From contig NZ_KB899812.1 in assembly GCF_000378425.1 (NCBI RefSeq), positions 141,683 to 205,682 on the forward strand: a stretch of DNA of 64,000 bases, read 5' to 3'. A model generated the notes under the pieces. It was not told where the DNA came from and did not search any database. It was given only the letters and a program-made list of their open reading frames with translations. Below are positions 17,283 to 25,268 of this stretch, in pieces (positions within the stretch are counted from its first letter, which is position 1; each line of letters starts with the position of its first letter). Both the position numbers and the translations under genes were made by a program. Origin of the DNA: Cohnella laeviribosi DSM 21336. Its GTDB lineage: Bacteria; Bacillota; Bacilli; Paenibacillales; Paenibacillaceae.

Positions 17283-18200
17283 CTATTCTTTGTTCCGGGA
17301 TAATTTGAGCTGAATCAACGAAAGAATGAACAGCATGACGCCGAACACGATCGAGAACGCGCTGGACATGCCGAAATCGGAATTCGTGAACGCTTCGCGG
17401 TAGATGCGCAACGCAGGAACTTCCGTCGTATATCCCGGTCCGCCCATCGTCATCGCATACACCTGGTTAAAAATGCCCAAGGCTCCCAGTATCGTTAAGA
17501 TGTTGACCATCGTGTACACGCTGCGGAGAGAAGGAACCGTGATGTACCGGAGCTTTTGCAAGCGGTTGGCGCCATCGATTTCCGCCGCCTCGTACCATTC
17601 TTTCGGGATGCCTTGCAGACCCGCCAAAAACAAGATGAACGAACCGCCGACGCCCTGCCACATCGAGCTGACCGCTACCGCATACAGGGCCGTGTCCGTC
17701 GAACCGATCCATGCGTGTGTATAGCCGCCAAGACCGATGCCTTGCAGAAACGCGTTCAAAATGCCCTTCGGGTCGTAGATCCATTTCCAGACGTAACCGA
17801 CAACGATGCCGGAAAGAATCGGGGGGATGTAGAACACGACCCGGTAGATTTGGTTTCCGCGGATGTTGGCATTCACCGCCACGGAAAGCAGCAAGGCGAT
17901 CGAATTCATGAAGATCAGCGACAGGAGAGCGAAAACGCCCCCGTTCCCGACAGCCTGCCACCACTGCGAATCCGTGAGCGCGCTGCGGTAGTTGGCCAGA
18001 CCGACATAGTGAAAATTCGGGTTGATGCCGTTCGCGTCGGTAAAGCTGTACTGCACGGTTTTGACGATCGGAAAAAGAGAGAACACCCCAAAGAGCGCCA
18101 AAGCCGGCAAGACGTACAGCAGGTTGAAATACCGGCGGCAGGCGAGCTTTCGGCTTTTCCGTTTGACAATTGGCGCGTTAGGCAGGCTGATCGGATTCAT
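17283..18200 (-). CDS. Carbohydrate ABC transporter permease, MalF type
   Basis: 305 residues. A cytoplasmic basic N-terminus is followed by six helices and the EAA loop (YEAAEIDGANRLQKLRYITV). It is the first permease of the amino-sugar operon, between the binding-protein and MalG-type genes. Confidence 0.92.
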   Translation of the reverse strand: MNPISLPNAPIVKRKSRKLACRRYFNLLYVLPALALFGVFSLFPIVKTVQYSFTDANGINPNFHYVGLANYRSALTDSQWWQAVGNGGVFALLSLIFMNSIALLLSVAVNANIRGNQIYRVVFYIPPILSGIVVGYVWKWIYDPKGILNAFLQGIGLGGYTHAWIGSTDTALYAVAVSSMWQGVGGSFILFLAGLQGIPKEWYEAAEIDGANRLQKLRYITVPSLRSVYTMVNILTILGALGIFNQVYAMTMGGPGYTTEVPALRIYREAFTNSDFGMSSAFSIVFGVMLFILSLIQLKLSRNKE

Positions 18201-18219
18201 CGTTACCCTCGCTTGGAAG

Positions 18220-19581
18220 TTATTTCTTCTCTTTCAACGCTTTTTGCAGCGCTTCGTCCATTTGCTTCAACACTTTGTCCGGCGTCGACTGCCCGATTAC
18301 AATCAACTGGACGCCTTTTTGCATGGCGGTGTCGACGTTCGGACTCGGATAGATGCCGGCGGATTCATAGACATGCTGCATGCCGAGCGAGAAGTTGCGC
18401 AACGCGGAGGACATTTCCCCTTCCGATTTCGCCGCTTCCATGTTGGCCGGCAGGTTGAAGCTCTTTTCCGCGTATTTTTGCTGCTGCTCTTTCGCCACCA
18501 GATAGTCGACAAATTTCAAAACGGCGTCCTGGTGTTTCGTTTTCTGGCTTACGACAAGCGGCACGCCGATGCCGCCTGTAATTTTCACTTCATGCGCGGC
18601 GTCGGCAGGCTTCGGCGGCATGAACACGTCGTAATGTTGGAAGTTCGGATCCATCTGGTTGAATACGCCGATCGCCCAAGAACCGTCAAAGATCATGGCC
18701 ACTTCTCCGTTAACGAACATTTGCTCCGCTTTCGGCAAATCCATCGTGGCGATTCCTTCGGCAAACGCCTTATGTTTGTACAGGTCTTCGAAGATTTTCA
18801 ACACGTTTTCGTAGCCGGAGCCGATCAGCGGTTCCTTGCCTTCCTTGACGCGAATCAGCTTCTCCTCTCCCAAGTAGGCGAATTCATAAGGAGCCGCCAT
18901 CGGCCCTATCACCCATGAACCGATACCGGTCGCAAACGGCGTGATCCCGGCCGCATTCAGCTTGTCGACAGCTTGCAAAAGCTGCTCCCACGTTTGGGGC
19001 GGCTCCGTAATGCCGGCTTGGGCGAACAGATCCTTGTTGTAAATAAACTGCATGTTGTTCGTGTCCATTGGCACCGCATACGTTCCGTAATCCTTCACGT
19101 TAAACGGGTTGCCTTCCCGGTAGCTGTACGCTTTGACGACCGATTCGGGGAATTTCTTGAACGTGTCGCCCATTTTGCCGCCAAGCTCCATCACGCTTTT
19201 CGTTTCGATCAGCTTCGCAAGATCGCCCGCACCGCCGAAATAGGTCATCAAATCAGGCAGCGAGTTCGTTTGGGCGGAAGCGATGATTTTTTGCTTGAAG
19301 CCGTCTCCCCCGAACAATTGCACATCGACTTCAATGCCGGTTTGGCTTTTGAAATCGTTGGCCATGCCGACGAGCAAGTCGTGACGGTCGTTTAAATAAT
19401 GCCAGAACACGATTTTTTCCCCGGTTTTCTTCTGGCTGTCCGTCCGGTCTGAAGGCGACGGGCTGCCGCCGTTATTCTGTGAAGCGCTTTCATTTTGGCC
19501 GGACGCGCATCCTGCCGCGATCGCAAGGATGAGCGCCAAGACCAACAGCGATAGCCATCCCGGTTTTCTTCTCTCTATCAT
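18220..19581 (-). CDS. Sugar-binding lipoprotein of the amino-sugar ABC importer
   Basis: 453 residues from the ATG 8 bases after GGAGGAGG. A signal peptide with lipobox (IAAGCAS) is followed by a Ser/Asn-rich linker and a family-1 solute-binding fold (IVFWHYLNDRHDLLVGMANDF, YGTYAVPMDTNNMQFIYNKD, MIFDGSWAIG). Substrate unknown; the operon context points to an N-acetylhexosamine-containing glycan fragment. Confidence 0.92.
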   Translation of the reverse strand: MIERRKPGWLSLLVLALILAIAAGCASGQNESASQNNGGSPSPSDRTDSQKKTGEKIVFWHYLNDRHDLLVGMANDFKSQTGIEVDVQLFGGDGFKQKIIASAQTNSLPDLMTYFGGAGDLAKLIETKSVMELGGKMGDTFKKFPESVVKAYSYREGNPFNVKDYGTYAVPMDTNNMQFIYNKDLFAQAGITEPPQTWEQLLQAVDKLNAAGITPFATGIGSWVIGPMAAPYEFAYLGEEKLIRVKEGKEPLIGSGYENVLKIFEDLYKHKAFAEGIATMDLPKAEQMFVNGEVAMIFDGSWAIGVFNQMDPNFQHYDVFMPPKPADAAHEVKITGGIGVPLVVSQKTKHQDAVLKFVDYLVAKEQQQKYAEKSFNLPANMEAAKSEGEMSSALRNFSLGMQHVYESAGIYPSPNVDTAMQKGVQLIVIGQSTPDKVLKQMDEALQKALKEKK

Positions 19582-19614
19582 TGAAAGGACCTCCTCCGCC
19601 ATGATAGACTGAGT

Positions 19615-20361
19615 TTAGTACGTGATTTTTCGGTGGGCGTACTGTTCTACGATTTTTCGGTTGTGCTCGTCGCTTCCGTCGACATTGGCGCTGATGAACA
19701 CCGGCGGTGTATGGCCCGCTTCGATGAGACGCGCAATGATTTCGACCGTTAACGATTGCGCGATCAAGGCACCGACGACACTGGAAGCCGAGCCCGTTTT
19801 TTCATGCAAATGCGGAATATCGAGAAGAACGTCCCCGTACGGGCAACCGTTGTCGATGACGATATCCGCGATTTCATACAGCTTCTTTCCGCTCGGATGG
19901 CGGCTATCGGTTCGGACCGAATGCGCGAGCGACGTGACGGCAATGACCGGAATGCCTCTTTTTTTGCACTCCAGAGCCAGCTCGACGGGAGCGCCGTTTC
20001 GCCCGGAATTGGAGACGATGATAAAGGCATCCTCCGGCAGCACCTCGTGCAGACGCAGAAGGCGGTGCGCCGTTTCCGGGTCCCGTTCCAATTCAACCAG
20101 GTTGATCCCCCGAGTCCCTTCCAGCAAGGCGATATCTTCCAGACCGAGAAGCTTCATCGGCGCAAGCCCGCCCGCGCGGCCGCACATCTCCATTCCGAAC
20201 GCCCGGGAATGCCCCGCCCCGAACACATGGATGATCCCTCCTTGCAGCAGACAATCCGCCAGCCGTATGGCCGCTTCCCGAATCGCATCGAGTTGTTGGG
20301 TACGCACATGGTTGACGATTCCCAAAATGGTCTCAAAGACAGACTCCGCTCCGATCTTCAT
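19615..20361 (-). CDS. SIS-domain sugar-phosphate-binding protein (UPF0309 type)
   Basis: 248 residues. A sugar isomerase (SIS) fold is indicated by IIHVFGAGHSRAFGMEMCGRAGG and by FIIVSNSGRNGAPVELALECK. It resembles the UPF0309 group, not MurQ or a GlmS domain. It could process a phosphorylated amino sugar in the cytoplasm. ATG follows AAGGAGGAG and overlaps the kinase stop by 4 bases. Confidence 0.85.
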   Translation of the reverse strand: MKIGAESVFETILGIVNHVRTQQLDAIREAAIRLADCLLQGGIIHVFGAGHSRAFGMEMCGRAGGLAPMKLLGLEDIALLEGTRGINLVELERDPETAHRLLRLHEVLPEDAFIIVSNSGRNGAPVELALECKKRGIPVIAVTSLAHSVRTDSRHPSGKKLYEIADIVIDNGCPYGDVLLDIPHLHEKTGSASSVVGALIAQSLTVEIIARLIEAGHTPPVFISANVDGSDEHNRKIVEQYAHRKITY

Positions 20362-21338
20362 GCTTCTCCTCCTTGTAAAGCCCGATCCATGGCCGGCAAA
20401 TGGATTTCCGTCGCCAAGGCTTGCGCCGCCAGAATCAAGGCGCCGATAATCGGCGGGTATTGCGGATCGCAAACCTCCACGGCAGGGTCGTATGCGCGCA
20501 GCGTTTCCTCCAGGCTGCGGCGAACCCACAACGCGGATTGGAACACGCCTCCCGTCGGGTACACTTTCCTGACGCGGGACGCTCGCGGAGAACCGGCCAT
20601 TTGCGTCAAGACGGATACCGCCAGCTGCCCGAGCTCCGATCCCGCTTGCCAAAGCACGGATTGCGCGACTGCATCCCCTTCGTTTGCCGCCGTCTCCACC
20701 AGAACCGCCAAGCCCGCAATATCGCCCCGATGAATGTTGCCGGCATGGACCTGTTTTTTTACGCCCCAATATGACGCTTCTCCGAAATGATTCAAAATCC
20801 GGCCGTACAAAACAGTCTTCGGGCCCAAGCCGTTGCCGTACCGGATACCGGCCTTGATCGCCTGCAGACCGATCCAGTACGCGCTGCCTTCGTCGCCCAA
20901 GATATGGCCGTAGCCTCCTGCAACATACTCGTTTTCTCCGTCGCAGTAATACCCTATACTACCACCTCCTCCAATAATCACAACGCCGTCGTTTCGCCCG
21001 CCGGACGCTCCCGCCAGGTTGGCCTTCACGTCGCCCTCCACCGCTACCCGTTCCACGCGGATGCATTCCTGGATCCAGTTCTTGATCATGTCCTCATGCT
21101 CTCTGTGAACGCCGCTGATGCTGACAAACGCCATATCGACCGTTTGGGGAGGGTTGGCGGTGCGGCCAAGAAGCGTCCGAACGGATTGCTGGATGCCTTG
21201 CTTGGACCTGATCTGCCCATCCAAGGTCAACATGTGATCGATGGGCGGACCGCTTGCGATGAGACAACTTCCGTTCTCCTGATCGTAAAGACATGATTTC
21301 GTCGACGTTTGGCCGCCGTCTATTCCCAGCAGGTACAT
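20358..21338 (-). CDS. BadF/BadG-type N-acetylglucosamine (or ManNAc) kinase
   Basis: 326 residues. The phosphate-1 motif GIDGGQTSTKS, the glycine loop VVIIGGGGSIGYY and GGYGHILGDEGSAYWIG are typical of the eukaryotic-GlcNAc-kinase-like branch of the BadF ATPase family. Sitting between nanE and the SIS gene, it probably phosphorylates an imported N-acetylhexosamine. Confidence 0.85.
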   Translation of the reverse strand: MYLLGIDGGQTSTKSCLYDQENGSCLIASGPPIDHMLTLDGQIRSKQGIQQSVRTLLGRTANPPQTVDMAFVSISGVHREHEDMIKNWIQECIRVERVAVEGDVKANLAGASGGRNDGVVIIGGGGSIGYYCDGENEYVAGGYGHILGDEGSAYWIGLQAIKAGIRYGNGLGPKTVLYGRILNHFGEASYWGVKKQVHAGNIHRGDIAGLAVLVETAANEGDAVAQSVLWQAGSELGQLAVSVLTQMAGSPRASRVRKVYPTGGVFQSALWVRRSLEETLRAYDPAVEVCDPQYPPIIGALILAAQALATEIHLPAMDRALQGGEA

Positions 21339-21369
21339 GTTCTTTGATCCCTCCGCCGAAGCAGCGCTT

Positions 21370-22041
21370 CTAGATTGCCCGGACGAACCGCGCCGCCACT
21401 TCCCACGGCGCCGTTATCGAAGTTCCCACCACGACGCTGTGGGCGCCGCGGACACGGATCGCCTCCCGGACTTCCTCCGGCTTGGAGAATCGCCCTTCTC
21501 CCACAACCGGAAGGCTTACCGTTTGCACAAGCCGTTCGATCAGGTCCAGGTCCGGTCCTTCCGTTTTGACCGTATATTGCGTGTAGCCCGCCATCGTCGT
21601 CGCGACAAGGTCAGCGCCGCACCGTTCCGCCCGCACCGCTTCCTCCACATTCGAAATGTCAGCCATTACAGGCAGCCCCAATTCGAAGCGGATCGCCTGG
21701 ATAAGCTCGAGCAGCTCTTGTTCATCCTGCCTGGCTTCAAAGGTGGCATCCAAAGCGATAATGTCGGAGCCTGCATCGGCCAGGATTTTAGCGCTTTCAA
21801 AATCGGGTGTGATGATGCGCACGCCCCGCTTATCCCGTTCCTTCAAAATGCCGATCATCGGCAGCGGAACGGTTTTCTTGATCTCCCGAATGTCGTCCGG
21901 CCCATTGGCCCGGATTCCTCCCGCGTTAGCCATAAGCGCGCATTCCGCCATCGCTCGCATCATTTTGGGATCGCCGTAAAAAGGCGTCCCCGGCCACGCC
22001 TGACAAGAGACGATGAGCTTGTTTTTCAACGATTCCAGCAT
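21370..22041 (-). CDS. nanE: N-acetylmannosamine-6-phosphate 2-epimerase NanE
   Basis: 223 residues, a TIM-barrel enzyme that turns ManNAc-6-P into GlcNAc-6-P. Blocks seen: LIVSCQAWPGTPF, GGIRANGPDDI, MIGILKERD, IALDATFEAR, VMADISN, ATTMAGYT and VVGEGR. No nanA is present, so free ManNAc or a ManNAc-containing polymer is more likely than sialic acid as the source. Confidence 0.93.
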   Translation of the reverse strand: MLESLKNKLIVSCQAWPGTPFYGDPKMMRAMAECALMANAGGIRANGPDDIREIKKTVPLPMIGILKERDKRGVRIITPDFESAKILADAGSDIIALDATFEARQDEQELLELIQAIRFELGLPVMADISNVEEAVRAERCGADLVATTMAGYTQYTVKTEGPDLDLIERLVQTVSLPVVGEGRFSKPEEVREAIRVRGAHSVVVGTSITAPWEVAARFVRAI

Positions 22042-22085
22042 CCCTGATCACCTCAATGAAGATCGGAATCCGGCGCTGCCCGGAG

Positions 22086-22967
22086 TTAGTACAGCTTGTC
22101 GAAGATGGATTCCGTCGTTTTCCAGAACTTTTTTGGGGCGCTCGCGTTTTGTTCCGCCAAATACAACGTCAGGCTGACCGTCAGCAGTTCAATCACATAC
22201 AGGATGGACGCTTTGCTTTTGAAGCTTTCCACGATGTAGGACAACCCCCGCTGCATGCATACAAGCCGAATATCCGATACTTCCGTGATAGGGGATTTGC
22301 TCTGTCCCGTAATGCACACGGTTTTCGCTCCCGCCATACGGGCGGATTGCAATGCCGACACGACATCCTTCGTGCTGCCTTGCTGCGAGATGGCAATGGC
22401 AACGTCGCGTTCGTCCAGATGAGCGGCGGAAATCGACTGCATGTGAATATCGATATGCGCGTCAACCAAAAGTCCAAGCCCCGTTAGCTTGATTTTCAGC
22501 AAATGCGCCATCGGCCCGGATTCGCCCAGCCCGAAGATGAGGATTCTTCTTGCGGACGCAAGGCTCTTCACGGCCTCTTTTAAGGCTTCGTGATCCAGAT
22601 TCATCGCAGCGTCCTGGACGCTGTTGGCGGCGATTTGCGCCATCTTCTTGGGAAGGCTCGCCGCTTCGTCTTCCGTGCTATTGGCGGCATTGACCCGCTC
22701 CGTGTCCTGGGCGAGCCGGATCTTTAATTCCTGAAATCCGTGCAAGCCGATTGTCCGGGAAAAACGCGTGACCGTAGACTGCGCGATCTGCAATTCCTCG
22801 GCCACTTGCGTAACCGAGTTGTATATGATTTTTTCGGGATAGTTCAATACAAAATCGGCAATCCGTTTTTCCGTAGCGCTTAACTTGCCGTAAGAACTTT
22901 GGATTTTGGAAAAAACAGTTGAACCGTCGGAAGCGTGGTCGTTTTCTTTGAGGTTTTGATCCGTCAT
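22086..22967 (-). CDS. MurR/RpiR-family transcriptional regulator
   Basis: 293 residues. An N-terminal HTH_6 (LNYPEKIIYNSVTQVAEELQ, QSTVTRFSRTIGLHGFQELK) is followed by a SIS effector domain (ILIFGLGESGPMAHLLKIKL, VAIAISQQGSTKDVV). It is first in the amino-sugar operon and probably senses a sugar phosphate. The direct repeats upstream of its promoter are candidate operators. Confidence 0.9.
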   Translation of the reverse strand: MTDQNLKENDHASDGSTVFSKIQSSYGKLSATEKRIADFVLNYPEKIIYNSVTQVAEELQIAQSTVTRFSRTIGLHGFQELKIRLAQDTERVNAANSTEDEAASLPKKMAQIAANSVQDAAMNLDHEALKEAVKSLASARRILIFGLGESGPMAHLLKIKLTGLGLLVDAHIDIHMQSISAAHLDERDVAIAISQQGSTKDVVSALQSARMAGAKTVCITGQSKSPITEVSDIRLVCMQRGLSYIVESFKSKASILYVIELLTVSLTLYLAEQNASAPKKFWKTTESIFDKLY

Positions 22968-23008
22968 ATGGAAATGACCTTCCTAACCTGGGTGGAATGG
23001 TTATTTTT

Positions 23009-23038
23009 AGTATAGGGGAACGGAATCCGATTTTGCAA
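23009..23038 (-). promoter_or_regulatory. Sigma-A promoter of the rpiR-nanE operon
   Basis: TTGCAA (23033-23038) and TATACT (23009-23014) on the minus strand with an 18-base spacer. Confidence 0.7.
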
Positions 23039-23043
23039 GGAAT

Positions 23044-23084
23044 TTTTTTCGATAAATCTTTATTAAATAAATATTTTTTCGATA
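23044..23084 (-). promoter_or_regulatory. Direct-repeat operator candidate for the RpiR regulator
   Basis: The 11-mer TTTTTTCGATA occurs at 23044-23054 and 23074-23084, 30 bases apart (about three helical turns), just upstream of the -35 box. AT-rich, paired sites on one DNA face suggest regulator binding. Confidence 0.45.
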
Positions 23085-23145
23085 TTTGTCCAAAGAAAGG
23101 GGATCGCCGATTGAAACTGTTATCATCGCATCGGTACGGGATCTG

Positions 23146-23760
23146 TCAGTCGGCGTTCCGAAGATCGACAATCAGCCTCAGCCCATCGTTAAAAAGATCG
23201 TCGACCGTGCGGCCGGAACCGAAATATTCTTCGATGCCGGCCATCATGTAGGGATGGTCTTGTTTGAACCGTTCCGCATCGAAGCGCTCCAATCCTTCCT
23301 TCGGCGGAGGCGATTGCTCTTCGATGACGCGGCCGAAGGTATAATGCACGGCGGTCAGCACGATCAAGCGGGATTCCCTCAAACTCACGCCGGCCTCGCA
23401 AAGCGTCTTGATGGCCGCCTCGGATAGATCGGCCATGGTCAACGACAAATGAGCCCCGGCGACAACGCGTCCCCCATCGGTATAAGCGAGCATGGCTTTC
23501 CGCAAGCGATTAAGCAAAGCGATCAGCCATTCTTTCCAGCTCTCCCCCTCGCCCCGCGGCTTAATTTCGGCAAATTCCTTTTGGAGTATCGCTTCGGCTA
23601 TTTCATTGACCAGAACGGCTTTGTTTTTAAAATGCCAATACAAAGCGGGCGCCTGCACGCCCAGCCTGGATGCCAGCTTTCGCAGGGTAACGCCTTCCAG
23701 ACCGCTTTCATTCAGCAAGCTTAACGCTTCCTGGAGGATATCCTCCTTGTTAAGTGCCAT
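23146..23760 (-). CDS. TetR-family transcriptional regulator
   Basis: 204 residues. The N-terminal HTH is clear (LEGVTLRKLASRLGVQAPAL, then YWHFKNKAVLVNEIAE), as in true TetR/TetR_C proteins. It is divergent from a degraded quinone oxidoreductase gene, with a 14-bp palindrome between them. Its regulated gene is now broken. Confidence 0.9.
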   Translation of the reverse strand: MALNKEDILQEALSLLNESGLEGVTLRKLASRLGVQAPALYWHFKNKAVLVNEIAEAILQKEFAEIKPRGEGESWKEWLIALLNRLRKAMLAYTDGGRVVAGAHLSLTMADLSEAAIKTLCEAGVSLRESRLIVLTAVHYTFGRVIEEQSPPPKEGLERFDAERFKQDHPYMMAGIEEYFGSGRTVDDLFNDGLRLIVDLRNAD

Positions 23761-23791
23761 CGATTCCTCTCCCTAACGTCAAACGTATTAC

Positions 23792-23839
23792 TTGACATTA
23801 TAACACAAACGTTGTACTTTAACGTTGTTAAATTTAACA
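23792..23839 (+). promoter_or_regulatory. Promoter and TetR operator between tetR and the oxidoreductase pseudogene
   Basis: Plus-strand TTGACA (23792-23797), 17 bases, TACTTT (23815-23820). A perfect 14-bp palindrome TGTTAAATTTAACA lies at 23826-23839, and AACGTTGT is repeated at 23808 and 23821. On the minus strand TATAAT (23797-23802) suits tetR. Confidence 0.6.
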
Positions 23840-23860
23840 GTGTAAAGGAGAGTTGCGGGC

Positions 23861-24129
23861 ATGAAAGCAGCGGTACTGCACCATTTTGGGGAGATTCCCC
23901 GATACGAGGACTTTATGGAGCCGGTGCCGTCAGAACTTCCGGACTCGAAATATTCGGGGCGGGCGCGCGGATAACGCCAGAGGCCATTCAAGAGGACACT
24001 CGGCAAGTGTGGGATTGGATAAAGTCGGGGAAGCTCCGCATGGACATTGAAACCGTCGCGCTCCAGGACATTGAAAGCGTATGGAAACGCGACGATTTTA
24101 ACGGCAAAAGAGTCGTGATCGTCATTTAA
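23861..24129 (+). pseudogene. Internally deleted quinone oxidoreductase (zinc-type alcohol dehydrogenase family)
   Basis: The ATG after AAAGGAG opens MKAAVLHHFGEIPRYEDF, the classic N-terminus of this MDR family, and ends at a stop at about 23973. In another frame TRQVWDWIKSGKLRMDI to GKRVVIVI and a stop is the family's C-terminus. About 250 middle residues, including the Rossmann fold, are gone. A deletion with a frame change explains it. Promoter and operator upstream are intact. Confidence 0.8.
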
Positions 24130-24145
24130 ACGGACATTTCAGCCG

Positions 24146-24241
24146 CTAAACGAAATACCTTGCGAGGGACGCCAAAAGCAGCAAGGCGATGCCGAAACAA
24201 AGGCGCGTCAGCCATTTTTCTTGCCGATCAAACGCGTTCAC
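24146..24241 (-). CDS. CydS/CydX-like small subunit of cytochrome bd oxidase
   Basis: A 31-codon frame starting with GTG, which overlaps the cydB stop as GTGA. The peptide has a charged N-terminus (VNAFDRQEKWLTR) and one transmembrane helix (LCFGIALLLLASLA). Size, topology and position after cydB match the single-helix subunits CydX and CydS that stabilise bd oxidases. Sequence similarity to known ones is not evident, so the call rests on context. Confidence 0.6.
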   Translation of the reverse strand: MNAFDRQEKWLTRLCFGIALLLLASLARYFV

Positions 24242-25254
24242 GACAGTTCCCCCCTCACATACCGGGCGTTGAACAAAAACAACCTGAGCAGCAGAATGAG
24301 CGACGGGACCAGCAGAACGAAACCCGCGACAAAGGCGACGACCAGCGCGCGCCCCATAGCCGGATTCGTCGCGCCGCCGTACACCGTCAAGTAAGGGTAC
24401 AGCAAATAAGGGAGATGGGAAATGCCGTAACCGAAAAAAGCGAAGGCGAACTGCAGCATCACCATGACAAACGCGACGCCGTAGGATTTTCGCCGCCAAA
24501 TCAGCCAAACCGCGATCGCGAAGCTGACGAGCGAGAGCCCGAACATCCACCATACGTCGAGCGTGCGCCGAAAATGCTCCAGATTGTGGTTTCGAAGCGC
24601 AATGAACACAAACAGGCTGGAAATTATCGTCGGAATGCCTCCCCACAAAGCAAACCGGCGCATCTGTTCGAGCGCTCTCGCATCGTTCGCGCGAGCCGCG
24701 TAATACGTCAAAAACGTCGAGCTGATGAACAACACGCTGGACATGGCAAGCAGCACAACCGCCCAGGAGTACGCGCTGTAAAACAGCTCCTCCAGCAGCA
24801 ACACGACCCGATTTCCCTGAACGGACAAAAAGCCTCCCTCCGAAATCGTGAACACCGTGGACAACGAGGCCGGGATCAGCAGCCCGGTGGCTCCGTAAGC
24901 GAGCAGGTAGAAGGAATTATGCTTCGCGCCGTAATTCGCAAACGCATAGAACGAGCCCCGAATGGTGAGCAAAACGAGCGCAATGCTGCCGGGAATCAGC
25001 AGCGCCGTTCCGTAATAATAAGCCGTTTCCGGAAAGAAGCCGACGATGCCGACGAAGAAAAACACAAGAAAAACGTTGGTCACTTCCCAGACCGGGGACA
25101 AGTACCTGGAAATTACGGGGGCGATGACGGACTCCAACCCGCTTATCCGGCTGTAATAAGCGTAAAATCCCGCGCCGAAATCGATGGACGCGACAATCAG
25201 GTAGCCGTACAGAAAGCTCCAAAGAACGGTGATGCCAAGCTGTTCGATCGACAT
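24238..25254 (-). CDS. cydB: Cytochrome bd ubiquinol/menaquinol oxidase subunit II
   Basis: 338 residues, about eight membrane helices. It opens as CydB proteins do (LWSFLYGYLIVASIDFGAG) and has FFPETAYYYGTALLIPG and GISHLPYLLYP. It forms the heterodimer with CydA that reduces oxygen to water. It is 14 bases downstream of cydA. Confidence 0.9.
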   Translation of the reverse strand: MSIEQLGITVLWSFLYGYLIVASIDFGAGFYAYYSRISGLESVIAPVISRYLSPVWEVTNVFLVFFFVGIVGFFPETAYYYGTALLIPGSIALVLLTIRGSFYAFANYGAKHNSFYLLAYGATGLLIPASLSTVFTISEGGFLSVQGNRVVLLLEELFYSAYSWAVVLLAMSSVLFISSTFLTYYAARANDARALEQMRRFALWGGIPTIISSLFVFIALRNHNLEHFRRTLDVWWMFGLSLVSFAIAVWLIWRRKSYGVAFVMVMLQFAFAFFGYGISHLPYLLYPYLTVYGGATNPAMGRALVVAFVAGFVLLVPSLILLLRLFLFNARYVRGELS

Positions 25255-25268
25255 GTCCGGCTCCCTCC

